From Desulfosporosinus sp. (lineage in GTDB: Bacteria > Bacillota > Desulfitobacteriia > Desulfitobacteriales > Desulfitobacteriaceae), in contig JARLHV010000074.1 in the NCBI GenBank assembly GCA_031292055.1, positions 1 through 47,776 on the forward strand: 47,776 bases of DNA. The letters run 5' to 3'. Below are positions 32,363 to 40,695 of the stretch, in pieces. Each line of letters opens with the position of its first letter. The first letter of the stretch is position 1. The notes below the pieces were generated by a model, which was not told where the DNA came from, did not search any database, and was given only the letters and a program-made list of their open reading frames with translations. Made by a program: the position numbers and the translations under genes.

Positions 32363-33442
32363 TTAGGTTAACTGTTCGCTGACGCCGGCATCGGCGAAGG
32401 TCGCCATTTCTTCAAGAATGTGAAGGGCGGCTTCGACAAGATAAAAGGTTAAAACGGCTCCGGTTCCTTCTCCAAGTCTCATATTTAGGTTAAGTACCGG
32501 ATCCAGGTCTAGTCCAGCCAAGGCCTTAAGGTGACCAATTTCTACTGAGCCGTGGGAAGGGATCATAAAGGCTATGCTTTTGGGGGCAAGTTTCGCGGCG
32601 ATGAGCGCTCCGGCAGTTGAGATAAACCCGTCGATCACGATGGGAACACGGCTGGCGGCAGCTTGAAGAATGCTGCCTGCAATTGCAGCGATTTCCAGGC
32701 CTCCTACTTTGGCAAGAACGTCAAGGGCGTCTGTTGGATCGGGTTGATTTACCGCAAAGGCCTTTTCAATCGCACGACGTTTCTTGATTAATCCGGCATC
32801 ATCGATTCCGGTCCCGCGGCCAACGACCTCTTCGATAGAGGAAGTTGTTAAGAGGGCGACAATAGCCGAACTGGGGGTAGTATTACCGATTCCGAGTTCT
32901 CCAGTAGCAAAAAGGTTATAGCCTGCGTGGATCTTTTCATCGGCAACGTCCGCTCCAACCAGCAGAGCTTGGAGAGCCTCCTGGCGTGTCATGGCAGGGC
33001 CTTTAGTCATGTTCTGGGTGCCGTTGGCAACCCGTTTGTGAATGATATTACCATCTAAAGGAAAGGCAACACCAACATCGGTTAAAAAGACATCGGCATT
33101 CGCCTGGCGGGCAAGAACATTGATACCAGCGCCACCACCCATGATATTATAAGCCATTTGCGGGGTGACTTCCTGCGGAAAGGCGCTTACCCCTTCTTCG
33201 ACGACGCCATGATCTCCGGCCATTAAGAGGACGGCTTTCTTATAGATTTTGGGGCTAGAGGTTCGTTGGATGCCACCCAGTTGCTTGGCTAGAGTTTCTA
33301 ATTGTCCTAAGCTTCCCTGAGGTTTGGTGAGTGAATCTAAGCGTGCTTGGATTTTAAGCATAGCACCCTCGTCAAGGTCTGAAATCCTCGCGATGAGTTC
33401 TTGAAGTTGGGCATATAATTTAACTTCTGATAAATTTTCCAT
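32363..33442 (-). CDS. cobT: Nicotinate-nucleotide--dimethylbenzimidazole phosphoribosyltransferase
   Basis: CobT makes alpha-ribazole phosphate from nicotinate mononucleotide and a lower-ligand base. ATG 33442 is used, 8 nt after AGAGGGG, giving 359 residues, the usual length. Seen motifs are LDSLTKPQGSLGQLE, LLMAGDHGVVEEGVSAFPQE, GELGIGNTTPSSAI, and the C-terminal MRLGEGTGAVL with the catalytic Glu. It is the first gene of the cobT-cobU-cobS operon, directly behind the riboswitch-controlled terminator. Confidence 0.95.
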   Translation of the reverse strand: MENLSEVKLYAQLQELIARISDLDEGAMLKIQARLDSLTKPQGSLGQLETLAKQLGGIQRTSSPKIYKKAVLLMAGDHGVVEEGVSAFPQEVTPQMAYNIMGGGAGINVLARQANADVFLTDVGVAFPLDGNIIHKRVANGTQNMTKGPAMTRQEALQALLVGADVADEKIHAGYNLFATGELGIGNTTPSSAIVALLTTSSIEEVVGRGTGIDDAGLIKKRRAIEKAFAVNQPDPTDALDVLAKVGGLEIAAIAGSILQAAASRVPIVIDGFISTAGALIAAKLAPKSIAFMIPSHGSVEIGHLKALAGLDLDPVLNLNMRLGEGTGAVLTFYLVEAALHILEEMATFADAGVSEQLT

Positions 33443-33484
33443 GGTTATTTCCCCTCTCATTTTGTAATAATCTGCAGGAAAAGT

Positions 33485-33522
33485 AAAGTCCCGACCACAA
33501 ATAACTCTGTGGTCGGGACTTT
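33485..33522 (-). terminator. Riboswitch-controlled terminator upstream of cobT
   Basis: A perfect 15-bp stem (33485-33499 with 33508-33522), GC-rich in the middle, with an 8-nt loop. It is followed on the minus strand by ACTTTTCC. It lies between the B12 riboswitch and the cobT start, so it is the likely expression platform that stops transcription when cobalamin is bound. Confidence 0.8.
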
Positions 33523-33554
33523 GCCGTCATCACCGCCGCTCCCCACGTTATGGG

Positions 33555-33722
33555 AAGACGTATACATTTTAGGCAGGTCTCCTGGCTATCGAATCATTGC
33601 TCAATCCGTAACCTTCCCAGCAAAATGCCAGTGGTTATGCGTTGCTCATCGAATACAGTGGTGGGTCCGCGTCGGTTTTAAACCGAACTTCCCTATTCTC
33701 CCCTAAGGGCACCTAAAATGAC
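33555..33722 (-). ncRNA. Cobalamin (B12) riboswitch
   Basis: On the minus strand the sequence shows the B12 box AGCCAGGAGACCTGCC (33572-33587), preceded by the family's conserved TGGGAAGG segment and GCCACTGnnnn-type elements (CCACTG twice), with a paired 5' GGTGCCC start. This arrangement matches Rfam-type cobalamin aptamers. It sits upstream of cobT, with a terminator hairpin between, as expected for feedback control of the B12 assembly genes. Confidence 0.93.
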
Positions 33723-33885
33723 AGTATTTTTTCCTTTAGCATAACACAACCCTTTTCTAATCTCAAGAACATATTCATTAACATTTTTACAAGCGTGTTT
33801 CCTTCGTATATAATGGTAGGTACTAGCATCTGCTACGGGTTTGAAAATAATAACTATAGAATAATTTGTGACAGGAGGAATGCGC

Positions 33886-34995
33886 GTGTTTGAAAGTGAT
33901 ATTCTCGTAGCCGGAGCAGACCCGGGATTCGGAGCAATAAAACTGGATACCGGAGATACGAAGGTTTTATTTCCTGCCGTAATTTGTAAGGGGAATGAAC
34001 GGGTCTTCTCAACCTTGGGAAATACCTTAATTAGTAAAGGATCTGACTTAGCAACACAGATTGCTTCCTTAGACGTGATTGTGACTAACAATTCCACAGG
34101 TGTGGAACGGCATTATTTTATGGGTAGTTTAGCAGAGAGTTTAAATCCAAACGAAGCGCATTATTGTTGGGATGAAGACAAATCCTCGGATGAAGAAGCG
34201 ACTGCACTGCTTGTGGTTGCTTTAGCCCTAGCTCAACATAGCCCTAAAGTAAATGTTTATCTTGGTACAGGTGTACCCGTGAAATATTATGCCAGCTTAA
34301 AGGACAAGTACGAAGCAGAGTTAAAGGGGTCTTTTTCAGTAGAGTTTCGTTCGGGTCCTATGGAAGGGATGAGACGCCAACTTAATATACTGCGTTCTCG
34401 AGTTCTGCCCCAGAGCTATGGCGTGTTTATTAAAGAGACCCTCAATGAATATGGAATTCCATCAAGCCCCAAACTTTTTAGTGGGTATGTCGTGGTTATT
34501 GATCCAGGATTTAGAACGACAGATATTGCTACCTTTTATGATGGCGTCATGCTTGATCCGCCGAATTCTTTCAGTATCGAGAAAGGATTGAAATGGGCTT
34601 ATATTGGGGTGGCAGAAAAGCTCAAGGAAATGACAAGCAAGCACGAGAACCCAATCGAAACAGATGATAAAGAGCTCGATAAAATTTTTAGAGTTAATGG
34701 TGGACTGTATCCATGGAATAATGGGGCGCTTAATCTCAATCCGATCATGAAGAATATGCTCGCTCAGTTGGGAACAGATATCTCTCGGGAAGTGAAGAAG
34801 GCCTTAAAGCCAATGTTGGGCAAATTACACACGGTTCTCGTGGCCGGAAAAGTCGGCGAAATGGTTTTTGAGCACATACAATTGGAAAATAAACTTTTGA
34901 TTGATGATCCGCAGTTTGGCAATGCCACTGGATTTCGGATTATGGCTGCAACTCTAGTCAATAATATTACAAAGAGAGAAAACACACCGGCATGA
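33886..34995 (+). CDS. ParM/StbA-like actin-family ATPase
   Basis: GTG 33886 lies 7 nt after AGGAGG; GTG 33868 and ATG 33880 are too early. The 369 residues show actin-fold motifs: phosphate 1 GADPGFGAIKL near the start, phosphate 2 VVVIDPGFRTTDIATF near 205, and the adenosine motif VLVAGKVGEMVF near 325. ParM forms filaments that segregate plasmids, with a ParR adaptor and parC DNA site. Here the gene is apparently chromosomal and next to metabolic genes. The next gene overlaps by 4 nt and is the natural partner candidate. Archaeal-like and phage-like ALPs are alternatives. Confidence 0.88.
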   Translation: MFESDILVAGADPGFGAIKLDTGDTKVLFPAVICKGNERVFSTLGNTLISKGSDLATQIASLDVIVTNNSTGVERHYFMGSLAESLNPNEAHYCWDEDKSSDEEATALLVVALALAQHSPKVNVYLGTGVPVKYYASLKDKYEAELKGSFSVEFRSGPMEGMRRQLNILRSRVLPQSYGVFIKETLNEYGIPSSPKLFSGYVVVIDPGFRTTDIATFYDGVMLDPPNSFSIEKGLKWAYIGVAEKLKEMTSKHENPIETDDKELDKIFRVNGGLYPWNNGALNLNPIMKNMLAQLGTDISREVKKALKPMLGKLHTVLVAGKVGEMVFEHIQLENKLLIDDPQFGNATGFRIMAATLVNNITKRENTPA

Positions 34996-35621
34996 TGCTT
35001 CCTCAGGACTTCTTTATTCCGCTGTATTTTGATGAAACTGAGGCAGATCTTTGGCTAGCTTTGCAACCGCTAGAACCAGCGCAGAGAAGTGCCTTTATAA
35101 AAGCAACGTTGAGGCAGGTATTATTAAATGATAATGGCACAGAAGCCCTAAATTCTCATTCTCCGGAGGAGGATAGCTTAGAAAGTGAGATATTTTCATT
35201 GGAGACTTTATTTGCCGAAACGCACGTAGCTGTTGCGGACGCGGACTATGTAGAGCGAGCGGACAACGAAGCGGCTGAGCCTACTTCATCCAGATTACCA
35301 TGGGATTACTTATTGCAGACTGTGATCGGGGTAGAAGATGATGAAGACGTCATCGCGGCTCTTAAACAGGCTATTCATGCTAAAGTTCAAGAAGAAAAAA
35401 CTGATAAACTACCTATGAAGGTTGATTACTCTGAGCCGCCAGTAGTGGATGAGTTAGACGTTCAACTCGACAGAGTGGAGGAGCAAGAGTTTGACATTGA
35501 ATCGTTGCAAGTGGCGACACCTATCTCATCCACCGGATATGAGTATATGATAAAGCATATTATCGGAATAGAGGATGATGAAGCGGTTTTAACGATTTTA
35601 CAAGCCAGAAATAAGAAGTAA
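34992..35621 (+). CDS. ParM-partner candidate with duplicated IGxEDDE motif
   Basis: The start overlaps the stop of the ParM-like gene (ATGA). No family is recognised in the 209 residues. Residues 20-45 (LWLALQPLEPAQRSAFIKAT) have a shape seen in ParR-type DNA-binding starts, but this is weak. Two similar segments occur: residues 104-124, WDYLLQTVIGVEDDEDVIAAL, abbreviated here as YLLQTVIGVEDDEDVI, and 183-203, YMIKHIIGIEDDEAVL. Both are amphipathic helices around an EDDE core. Between them the chain is acidic and low in complexity. Such a duplicated motif could be the filament-binding element, as ParR uses its C-terminus to touch ParM. Function inferred from neighbour only. Confidence 0.6.
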   Translation: MMLPQDFFIPLYFDETEADLWLALQPLEPAQRSAFIKATLRQVLLNDNGTEALNSHSPEEDSLESEIFSLETLFAETHVAVADADYVERADNEAAEPTSSRLPWDYLLQTVIGVEDDEDVIAALKQAIHAKVQEEKTDKLPMKVDYSEPPVVDELDVQLDRVEEQEFDIESLQVATPISSTGYEYMIKHIIGIEDDEAVLTILQARNKK

Positions 35622-35637
35622 GAAAGCAACTGGTTGT

Positions 35638-35663
35638 AAGGCGTCAAAAGTGTTTGACGCCTT
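35638..35663 (+). terminator. Hairpin after the ParM/partner pair
   Basis: AAGGCGTCAAA (35638-35648) and TTTGACGCCTT (35653-35663) form a perfect 11-bp stem with a 4-nt loop 16 nt past the stop codon. There is no long T-run, so strength is uncertain. Confidence 0.6.
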
Positions 35664-35742
35664 GATGTATAATAAACATTTGATCATTAGGACAAATAAG
35701 GGCAGGTTAGGGTGTTTCGGAAATTAAAAGGAGGAGTAAATC

Positions 35743-37092
35743 ATCGAAGGTCTGCTCTGGAGTGCCTTTAAGGTTTTATGTGCTTTAGTTTTGGTCGGAA
35801 TTAATGGGGTGTTTGTTGCTGCGGAATTTTCAATGGTTAAAGTACGTAAGACACATTTGGCAGAACTTGCGGAGAATGGTTCGCGCCAAGCACAAACAGC
35901 TCTCGAAGTCACTTCCAAACTCGATGCCTACCTTTCTGCCTGTCAGCTTGGGATTACGCTTGCTTCCTTGGGTTTAGGTTGGCTTGGCGAACCGGCCGTT
36001 GCGACTCTAATCACACCCTTGTTTGGGGGTATGGCTGCTTGGGGGAGATTCTATACAGAAACCATAGCGGTAGTGATAGCATTTTTATTAATTTCTTTCT
36101 TACACATTGTGCTGGGAGAGCTTGTCCCTAAATCATTGGCAATTCAAAAAGCAGAGAACATCGCTTTGGGGATTGCGGGATTTTTAAAAAACTTTTACAA
36201 GATATTTTTTCCCGTTATTTGGTTGCTTAATAGTGTAGCTAACTTTGTGGTGCGTATTTGGGGAATTGAACCCGCCAACGAGGCTGATTTAGCCCATAGT
36301 GAAGAAGAACTGCGAATGCTGGTCGAGGCTAGTCAAAGGCATGGTTATCTGGATAAAATGGAAGGCAAACTGTTGGATAATGTCTTCGAGTTTTCAGACC
36401 GAATTGCCAGTGAGGTGATGATTCCCCGTCAAGATATGGTCTGTATCTTCCTACAAGATACGTTTGAGAAGATTCTTGACCTTATGAAAAAATACGGACA
36501 TACGCGGTATCTGCTTTGTGATGATGATAAAGACCATGTTCTTGGCTTAGTCCATATGCGGGACATTCTTCGACTGCAGGAACAGTCGGATGGGAAGGAT
36601 ATTACTCAGATTAAGCGGGATATTCTCGTCGTTCCTGAAGGAATGCCAATTTCGCATCTTGTCCAAAAAATGCGGAGCCAACGAACTTATATGGCTGTCG
36701 TCGTAGATGAATTTGGTGGCTCAGCGGGGCTTGTCACGATTGAAGATATGTTAGAAGAATTGGTCGGAGAAATTTATGATGAATTTGAACTGGAGCAGCC
36801 GTTTGTTCAAAAATTGGCAGAAAATGAATATATGCTTAATGGCCGGATTTTAATGGAAGAAGTTTCAGAATTGCTTGATATTCAACTGGAGGAAGAAACG
36901 GTCTCGACAATTGGGGGATATGTCTTTTCCCGCTTAGGTCGAAAGCCAAGTAAGGGGGATGAAATTTATTTTGATGGATTTTACTTTGAAGTAATGGAGG
37001 TGATCGGATTTAGGATTACCAAGGTTAAGGTCAAGCGAACGTCTTCCGATAAAGAAAACTTGACGAGTGCTAATTCCGAGCAAAGCACTTAA
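35743..37092 (+). CDS. CNNM/HlyC-CorC family membrane protein with CBS pair; probable non-standard ATC start
   Basis: The frame extends to ATC 35743, which lies 8 nt after AGGAGG. The first standard start, TTG 35791, has no ribosome site and would remove most of the first membrane helix (LLWSAFKVLCALVLVGING, then VFVAAEFSMVKVR). The CNNM domain covers about 1-205, with QLGITLASLGLGWLGEPAVA and HIVLGELVPKSLAIQ; a CBS pair covers about 215-335 (VMIPRQDMVCIF, VVVDEFGGSAGLVTIEDMLE); a CorC/HlyC domain ends it. Members are linked to Mg/Co efflux and are often called hemolysins. 449 residues fit the family. Confidence 0.88.
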   Translation: MEGLLWSAFKVLCALVLVGINGVFVAAEFSMVKVRKTHLAELAENGSRQAQTALEVTSKLDAYLSACQLGITLASLGLGWLGEPAVATLITPLFGGMAAWGRFYTETIAVVIAFLLISFLHIVLGELVPKSLAIQKAENIALGIAGFLKNFYKIFFPVIWLLNSVANFVVRIWGIEPANEADLAHSEEELRMLVEASQRHGYLDKMEGKLLDNVFEFSDRIASEVMIPRQDMVCIFLQDTFEKILDLMKKYGHTRYLLCDDDKDHVLGLVHMRDILRLQEQSDGKDITQIKRDILVVPEGMPISHLVQKMRSQRTYMAVVVDEFGGSAGLVTIEDMLEELVGEIYDEFELEQPFVQKLAENEYMLNGRILMEEVSELLDIQLEEETVSTIGGYVFSRLGRKPSKGDEIYFDGFYFEVMEVIGFRITKVKVKRTSSDKENLTSANSEQST

Positions 37093-37114
37093 GACACTCA
37101 AGGGTACAACAGAA

Positions 37115-37138
37115 AGGGGCACGATGCCTCGTGCCCCT
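37115..37138. terminator. Bidirectional hairpin between CNNM and asnB genes
   Basis: AGGGGCACGA (37115-37124) pairs perfectly with TCGTGCCCCT (37129-37138) around a 4-nt loop, just between convergent stops. T-runs on both sides are short. Confidence 0.75.
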
Positions 37139-37141
37139 ACT

Positions 37142-39031
37142 TTAACGAAACATAACGTTGTTTTCCAGTAACCAATAATTCACTTGAATAAGGTAGGCGA
37201 AGAGTTGGGGAATGTCCATTAATTGCCCAAACCATGGTCGACCAGAAGGTATAGTGTCTGAGAGCTTCATGAGATCCCGAAGGGCAGAGAGGTTAAGGAA
37301 GGGAAGAAGCGGTGAGGTTTTGTCGGCAATGATTTCATTAAGCCAGGTGCGGACGGCTGACAGGTAACTAGGATGATGAGTTTTGGGATAGGGGCTTTTG
37401 CGACGCCAAAGTACATCATCGGGTAAGACCCCAGTGAGGGCATGTCTGAGAAGTCCTTTTTCTCTGCCTTCAAGTGCTTTCATCTCCCAAGGAATGTTCC
37501 AGGCGTATTCAACTAGGCGATGGTCACAGAAGGGAACCCGTACCTCAAGTCCAGTAGCCATTGTCATGCGGTCTTTGCGATCGAGAAGGGTAGGCATGAA
37601 ACGAGTCAAGGTTAAGTAGGTGATTTCACGGATCCGGGCTTCGCGTTGCAGATTGCCTTTGAGTGATCTACTGTCTTGGTGAAGCGCGGAAAGAGAACCC
37701 GGAAGCTTGGGGATTTCAGCAAGGGCTTCTTCATAACGTTCCGATAAATAGGCATGGGGCTGGAGTTGTTCTATAAGTTCGGGGGAAAGCACCTGCAAAC
37801 GGTTTTCCACATTCAGAGCCCAGGGAAAGGTTTGTGCATCGAGGGCATTTTGGCGATGAAACCAAGGGTATCCGCCGAACACTTCATCGGCACATTCACC
37901 GGATAAACCCACTGTAATCTGTTTCTTTATCTCCCGAGAAAAGAGCAATAAAGAAGCATCGACATCCGCCATTCCAGGAAGATCGCGAGCAAGTGTTGCT
38001 GCTTTAAGCGTTTCAACGAGTTCAGGGGTATCAAAGGTAATGTTGGTGTGCTGAGTTCCGAAAGCAAGGGACACGAGTTTAATCCAGGGCCCGTCTGCAC
38101 CGGGTTGAAAGTCATTGGCATGAAAATATTTGTCATTATCAGTATAATCAACAGAAAAAGTTGGAAGAGGTCCTTTTCCAGCTTGGGCAAAGGACTGTGC
38201 AGCGATGGCTGTAATGGCACTCGAATCCAGCCCGCCCGAGAGTAAGGTTCCGATGGGCACATCTGAAACCAACTGCCGCTGGACGGTATCGAGAAATAAA
38301 GCGCGGATCTTAGTTGTCGTCGTCTCAAGATCATCTTCATGGACATTATTAGGAAGTGCCCAATACCTGCGAATTTGTAGACCATGCGCAGAATATAAAA
38401 GAATATGCCCAGCTTTTAATTCGGAAATCCCATCGTAAACACCTACTCCTGGAGTGCGTGCCGGGCCGACGAGGAAGACCTCGGCTAATCCTTGCTTACC
38501 GATGATAGGGGAAATATCCGGGTGCTTCAGTAAAGCTTTAAGTTCGGAAGCAAAAGCAAGAAAACCAGACTGTTCGCAGTAAAAGAGTGGCTTAACTCCC
38601 AGGCGATCACGCGCAACGAACAACTGCTGTTCTTGACTGTCCCAGATCCCAAAGGCGAAAATTCCATTTAAACGCTCAACGCAGGAGGGACCCCATTCTA
38701 AGTAAGAGAGAAGTACGGCTTCCGTATCAGAATGCCCTTCAAAATGGTAGCCGCGGTTTAAAAGTTCTTGACGGAGCTCCGGTGTATTATAGAGCTCGCC
38801 ATTATAGATGAGGGTAAACGTATGTTCGCCTCGCTGACGAATCATCGGTTGACAACCTCCTTCAGGGTCAACAACAACCAGTCGGCGGTGTCCAAAAGCG
38901 GCACGAGGGGAGAGCCAGTAACCCTCTGCATCCGGTCCCCGGGGTATAAGTGTTTGAGTCATACGGATTAGAACTTCCTTTTGGAGAGTTAGATCGCGTT
39001 CCCAACCTACCAACCCAACGATTCCACACAT
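37142..39031 (-). CDS. asnB: Asparagine synthetase (glutamine-hydrolysing)
   Basis: The 629-residue product begins MCGIVGLVGW, where Cys2 is the N-terminal nucleophile of the class II glutamine amidotransferase domain (about 1-200, with RGPDAEG and YNGELYNTPELRQEL). The synthetase domain holds the PP-loop SGGLDSS at 265-271, which binds ATP to adenylate aspartate, and LSGECADEVFGGYPWFHRQ plus VRVPFCDHRLVEYAWNIP toward the C-terminus. AAAAGGAGGAC precedes ATG 39031. AsnB-type enzymes make asparagine, but some in Gram-positives amidate cell-wall or other carboxylates; this cannot be told apart here. Divergent from the coiled-coil gene. Confidence 0.95.
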   Translation of the reverse strand: MCGIVGLVGWERDLTLQKEVLIRMTQTLIPRGPDAEGYWLSPRAAFGHRRLVVVDPEGGCQPMIRQRGEHTFTLIYNGELYNTPELRQELLNRGYHFEGHSDTEAVLLSYLEWGPSCVERLNGIFAFGIWDSQEQQLFVARDRLGVKPLFYCEQSGFLAFASELKALLKHPDISPIIGKQGLAEVFLVGPARTPGVGVYDGISELKAGHILLYSAHGLQIRRYWALPNNVHEDDLETTTTKIRALFLDTVQRQLVSDVPIGTLLSGGLDSSAITAIAAQSFAQAGKGPLPTFSVDYTDNDKYFHANDFQPGADGPWIKLVSLAFGTQHTNITFDTPELVETLKAATLARDLPGMADVDASLLLFSREIKKQITVGLSGECADEVFGGYPWFHRQNALDAQTFPWALNVENRLQVLSPELIEQLQPHAYLSERYEEALAEIPKLPGSLSALHQDSRSLKGNLQREARIREITYLTLTRFMPTLLDRKDRMTMATGLEVRVPFCDHRLVEYAWNIPWEMKALEGREKGLLRHALTGVLPDDVLWRRKSPYPKTHHPSYLSAVRTWLNEIIADKTSPLLPFLNLSALRDLMKLSDTIPSGRPWFGQLMDIPQLFAYLIQVNYWLLENNVMFR

Positions 39032-39208
39032 GCTTTAGTCCTCCTTTTATATAAAAAGATAACTATTATCAATTGCTTCGTTATAATGTATGCTTTTAGA
39101 GAGGAAAGGGTTCCTGTTATTATCCCTATTTTTTTGAAATATTAGGAAGGAATTAGAGCGCGCATGCAGAAAATTTTATAGATGCTTTAATTCAAGGGAG
39201 GGATTTTC

Positions 39209-40681
39209 ATGGACAATATTCGATATGATCCCGAGCAGATCCTGAATGGACTCCCAGAAGATGTTTTGAAGGATTTGGCTAAGAAATTAAAACGCAGAAT
39301 AAGGCTGACAAAGAACGAAATTATTCAGGAGATTTTATCCCCTCCGAAAGGAAAACCAGAGGGCATAGTCAAAGTCTGGCAAGAAGTTAACTGGCAACTA
39401 AGAAAAGAGTTAGAAACATTCCATGAGGAGATGAATATGATGGTTTCTTCTGCAGATATTCCAATAGAAGAACGATTTAAGGTTGGATATATGCTTACCT
39501 TAAGTTCTAACCAAGAGATTAAAGCAATGGGGGAAGAATTATATCGCCAAGCCGAGAAAGACAAAGAAGAGGTTGTAGCATTGAGCGCTGAGATCACAGT
39601 GGAGATAGAAGCCAAGCAAGATAAAAAGATAATAGAAGCTAGAGAGGCAGTAGAGATGATAGATGCAAGAGAAATGGTAGAAACAGTAGAAATGGTAGAA
39701 GCGGTAGAAGCGGTAGAAACGGTAGAAGTGTTAGAAGCGGTAGAAACAGTAGAAACGGTAGAAACGGTAGAAGCGGTAGAAGCGGTAGAAGCGGTAGAAG
39801 CGGTAGAAACGGTAGAAGTGTTAGAAGCGGTAGAAGCGTTAGAAGCGGTAGAAACGGTAGAAGCGTTAGAAGCGGTAGAAACGTTAGAAACGGTAGAAGC
39901 GGTAGAAACGGTAGAAACAGTAGAAGCGTTAGAAACAGTAGAAACGGTAGAAACGGTAGAAACGGTAGAAGCAGTTGCGGCAGTGACTAGAGAGGCTGAA
40001 GAAATGATTGAAGCTAGGGAAGAAAAAGAAACGATAGAGGTTACTTCTGGATCAAAGATGCCTGCTGAAGAACAGATGACAGAAGAAACTGAAGAACTCC
40101 ATAAGAGGATAAGGACTCTGGAAAATAAGCTGCGAAAAACTATTACTGAAGGGCTTAGAACCAAGGGACAATTAGAAAAACTCAAGATTGATATGGTAGC
40201 CTTAAAATCTCAAGGGATCAGAGAAAAAGAAGAAACTGGAAAATATCGCAATAGAGTGAGAGAGCTTGAAGGGGAACGGGAAGAAAAAGACAAAGAAATA
40301 GAGGCACTAAAACAGAAGCTAGAGCAGAAACTAGAGCAAAGAAAGACTTTGGTTTCTCCCAAAATAAAGGAACAACCACAACGTCGAGAACTTCTGAAAG
40401 TTAAGGACGAGTCATGTGGCAAAATTGATCTCGCTTCATATCAAGGCCGCAAAGCATTGATTTTTGCCGATCGTGACAATGATGTAGATAATAGGCTTAA
40501 TGCTTTGGGTATCATTCCAATCTGGGCCATGGAAATTGATTGGAATCGCCCGCGACGGAGAATGTCTACCTGCGAAATTGTGCTCTATAAAATGAACGAC
40601 AAGAAACTTAAGAAACTTGACGAGATTCGGGATATTGCCAAGTACTGGAACATCCCGTGCAATGAACTTTTGAATATATAG
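39209..40681 (+). CDS. Repeat-rich coiled-coil protein of a McrBC-like defence locus
   Basis: ATG 39209 follows AAGGGAGGG. The 490 residues have four parts. Residues 1-50 resemble a SAP-like or short helical DNA-binding motif (LPEDVLKDLAKKLKRRIRLT). Residues about 157-255 are 33 tandem triplets of Val/Leu-Glu-Ala/Thr/Val. Residues 290-395 are charged coiled coil (RIRTLENKLRKTITEG). The last 85 residues form a globular domain with YQGRKALIFADRDNDVDNRL and RMSTCEIVLYKMNDKKLKKL, perhaps a small Rossmann-like fold akin to DUF2325; this is tentative. The next gene, an McrB-like ATPase, starts 15 nt later. Coiled-coil proteins next to McrBC resemble CoCoNuT systems. Confidence 0.75.
   Translation: MDNIRYDPEQILNGLPEDVLKDLAKKLKRRIRLTKNEIIQEILSPPKGKPEGIVKVWQEVNWQLRKELETFHEEMNMMVSSADIPIEERFKVGYMLTLSSNQEIKAMGEELYRQAEKDKEEVVALSAEITVEIEAKQDKKIIEAREAVEMIDAREMVETVEMVEAVEAVETVEVLEAVETVETVETVEAVEAVEAVEAVETVEVLEAVEALEAVETVEALEAVETLETVEAVETVETVEALETVETVETVETVEAVAAVTREAEEMIEAREEKETIEVTSGSKMPAEEQMTEETEELHKRIRTLENKLRKTITEGLRTKGQLEKLKIDMVALKSQGIREKEETGKYRNRVRELEGEREEKDKEIEALKQKLEQKLEQRKTLVSPKIKEQPQRRELLKVKDESCGKIDLASYQGRKALIFADRDNDVDNRLNALGIIPIWAMEIDWNRPRRRMSTCEIVLYKMNDKKLKKLDEIRDIAKYWNIPCNELLNI
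39677..39973. repeat. 9-bp minisatellite inside the coiled-coil gene
   Basis: 33 in-frame copies of the unit GTAGAAGCG and close variants (GTAGAAACG, GTAGAAGTG, TTAGAAGCG), 297 bp in total. It encodes alternating VEA, VET and LEA triplets. Blocks of several units recur in the same order, for example VEVLEAVE twice, which suggests duplication by slippage or unequal exchange. The plus and minus strands are both open across it, but the minus frame is a by-product. Confidence 0.95.
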
Positions 40682-40695
40682 TGGGAGGACTGTTC

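Noticed and set aside
39325..40185. Long minus-strand open frame (286 codons) of Ser/Thr/Val/Ala repeats
   Set aside because: It is the antisense of the VEA/VET minisatellite, has no ribosome site, and the plus frame has a coherent protein with neighbours.
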